A program made the translations under genes and the position numbers. Below are positions 63,396 to 64,000 of a stretch of DNA of 64,000 nt, piece by piece. The notes beneath the pieces were generated by a model that saw only the letters and a program-made list of their open reading frames with translations, was not told the DNA's origin and did not search any database. The stretch is from Coriobacteriia bacterium. Its GTDB lineage: Bacteria > Actinomycetota > Coriobacteriia > Coriobacteriales > Eggerthellaceae. Where the stretch lies: assembly GCA_030537355.1 (NCBI GenBank), contig JAUNNF010000007.1:53971-117970 (forward strand), given 5' to 3'. The stretch's first letter is position 1; each line of letters begins with the position of its first letter.

Positions 63396-63908
63396 TTATG
63401 CTCCTATAAAATCTAAAACAATGTTACCATAGCGTTTAGTTTTGTAAGAATTAGGTACAACAATGTTGTTATCGTGTTCATAAATTATAATAGCATTTTC
63501 TGTTAAGTTTTCATTTTTTTTGAGACTCTCTATTAAATCCATAATTTGCTCTAAACTAGTTTTATAAGGTGGGTCTAAAAAGACAAGGTTGAAGTTGTCG
63601 ATAAAATTATGATTAAAAGTATCGCATTGTAGAATTTCGTAATTGTCTATTTTTAGTTTTTCTATATTTTTTTTAACAGTATTAGTATTCGTGTCACAGA
63701 AACATACATGAGCAGCACCACGTGATAATGCTTCAATACCAAGTGCGCCACTGCCTGCAAAAGCATCTAAAACATTTGCTCCTTCTATATAGTTATACAG
63801 GCTACTAAATAGCGCTTCACGAACTCTATTTGTAGTAGGTCGTATATCACGTCCTTTAGGCGTTTCGAGTATGCGTCCACCATATTTCCCAGCTACAATT
63901 TTTATCAT
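63396..63908 (-). CDS. rsmD: 16S rRNA (guanine966-N2)-methyltransferase RsmD
   Basis: Methylates G966 of 16S rRNA. 170 aa; RPTTNRVREALFSSL, SAM motif LDAFAGSGALGIEALSRG and catalytic FLDPPY. Leaderless start at 63908 with -10 TAAAAT 6 nt away. Paired with coaD as in many genomes. Confidence 0.95.
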   Translation of the reverse strand: MIKIVAGKYGGRILETPKGRDIRPTTNRVREALFSSLYNYIEGANVLDAFAGSGALGIEALSRGAAHVCFCDTNTNTVKKNIEKLKIDNYEILQCDTFNHNFIDNFNLVFLDPPYKTSLEQIMDLIESLKKNENLTENAIIIYEHDNNIVVPNSYKTKRYGNIVLDFIGA

Positions 63909-63914
63909 AATATT

Positions 63915-63944
63915 ATTTTACAAAAAATAATAATTTTTTGACAA
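63915..63944 (-). promoter_or_regulatory. Promoter of leaderless rsmD
   Basis: -35 TTGTCA (63939-63944), 18-bp spacer, -10 TAAAAT (63915-63920) on the minus strand, ending 6 nt before the ATG. Confidence 0.65.
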
Positions 63945-64000
63945 TTTTTGTGAATCGCAAGCGATTTTGTCCTGATTTATTATAAAACATAAGCACCATT

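Noticed and set aside
63950..63970. AATCGCAAGCGATT inverted repeat at the right edge
   Set aside because: Loop too small and no context beyond the window edge.

Overview
The window is gene-dense DNA from a low-GC bacterium (mid-30s percent GC by eye). No tRNA, rRNA, CRISPR array, phage or insertion sequence was seen. The envelope genes (MurJ, M23 peptidase, lipoproteins, C69 dipeptidase), PTS permeases, pyruvate phosphate dikinase, Asp23/YloV pair and CBS-type pyrophosphatase fit a Gram-positive anaerobe. Many genes have a -10 box only 6-8 nt before the ATG and no ribosome binding site, which indicates leaderless mRNAs. That, with the gene mix, points to an AT-rich member of the Actinomycetota (Coriobacteriia-like) more than to a typical Firmicute, but I cannot fix the taxon from sequence alone.

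Layout: 0-3.2 kb, the 3' part of a pyrophosphatase and a C69 dipeptidase. 3.2-16.1 kb, one long translation/RNA/replication operon (rimP-nusA-infB-rbfA-nrnA-truB-ribF-dnaG-def-fmt-rsmB), then a HIT protein and a decayed phosphatase-like protein. 16.1-21.5 kb, glf, pta, a glycosyltransferase, a nitroreductase and rlmD. 21.5-27.8 kb, gltS, a frameshifted binding protein, and the formimino-folate genes ftcD and fchA split by a PIN-type toxin-antitoxin pair. 27.8-30.6 kb, the most unusual segment: two copies of a roughly 0.33-kb element, each encoding a 26-residue hydrophobic peptide and a convergent antisense RNA, flanking a GH28 gene and followed by a YoeB pair. 30.6-39.1 kb, an NSS transporter, bL31 with a long tail plus a Walker-A-less AAA-like protein, MntP, HPr, AsnA, a PTS permease, and a deacetylase/acetyltransferase pair. 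39.2-52.3 kb, ppdK-nadK-dgt-fruAB-like, rnhA-murJ, an M23 peptidase, gltX, a DUF1461 protein, metK and a methyltransferase. 52.3-55.1 kb, a FecCD-type ABC importer. 55.1-63.9 kb, a DinJ-YafQ pair, then ispG-proS-HAD-asp23-yloV-recG, with coaD and rsmD on the other strand.

The strongest candidate for an undescribed system is the duplicated element at 27.84-28.14 and 29.69-29.98 kb. Both copies keep a sense promoter (TTGTTT-17-TATAGT), a leader in which the Shine-Dalgarno sequence can be sequestered, a 26-codon ORF, a convergent antisense promoter with 17-bp spacing, and an antisense terminator lying over the toxin stop codon. The terminator stem has changed on both sides between copies, so the RNA structure is under selection. 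This is the anatomy of a type I toxin-antitoxin system.

Secondary points of interest are a 103-bp three-hairpin inverted-repeat element abutting asnA, a palindrome shared by the rlmD and gltS promoters, ProRS with its editing domain replaced by a small Cys-rich insert, a single-domain RibF, a NusA with a C-terminal Cys/His finger, and three type II toxin-antitoxin loci.
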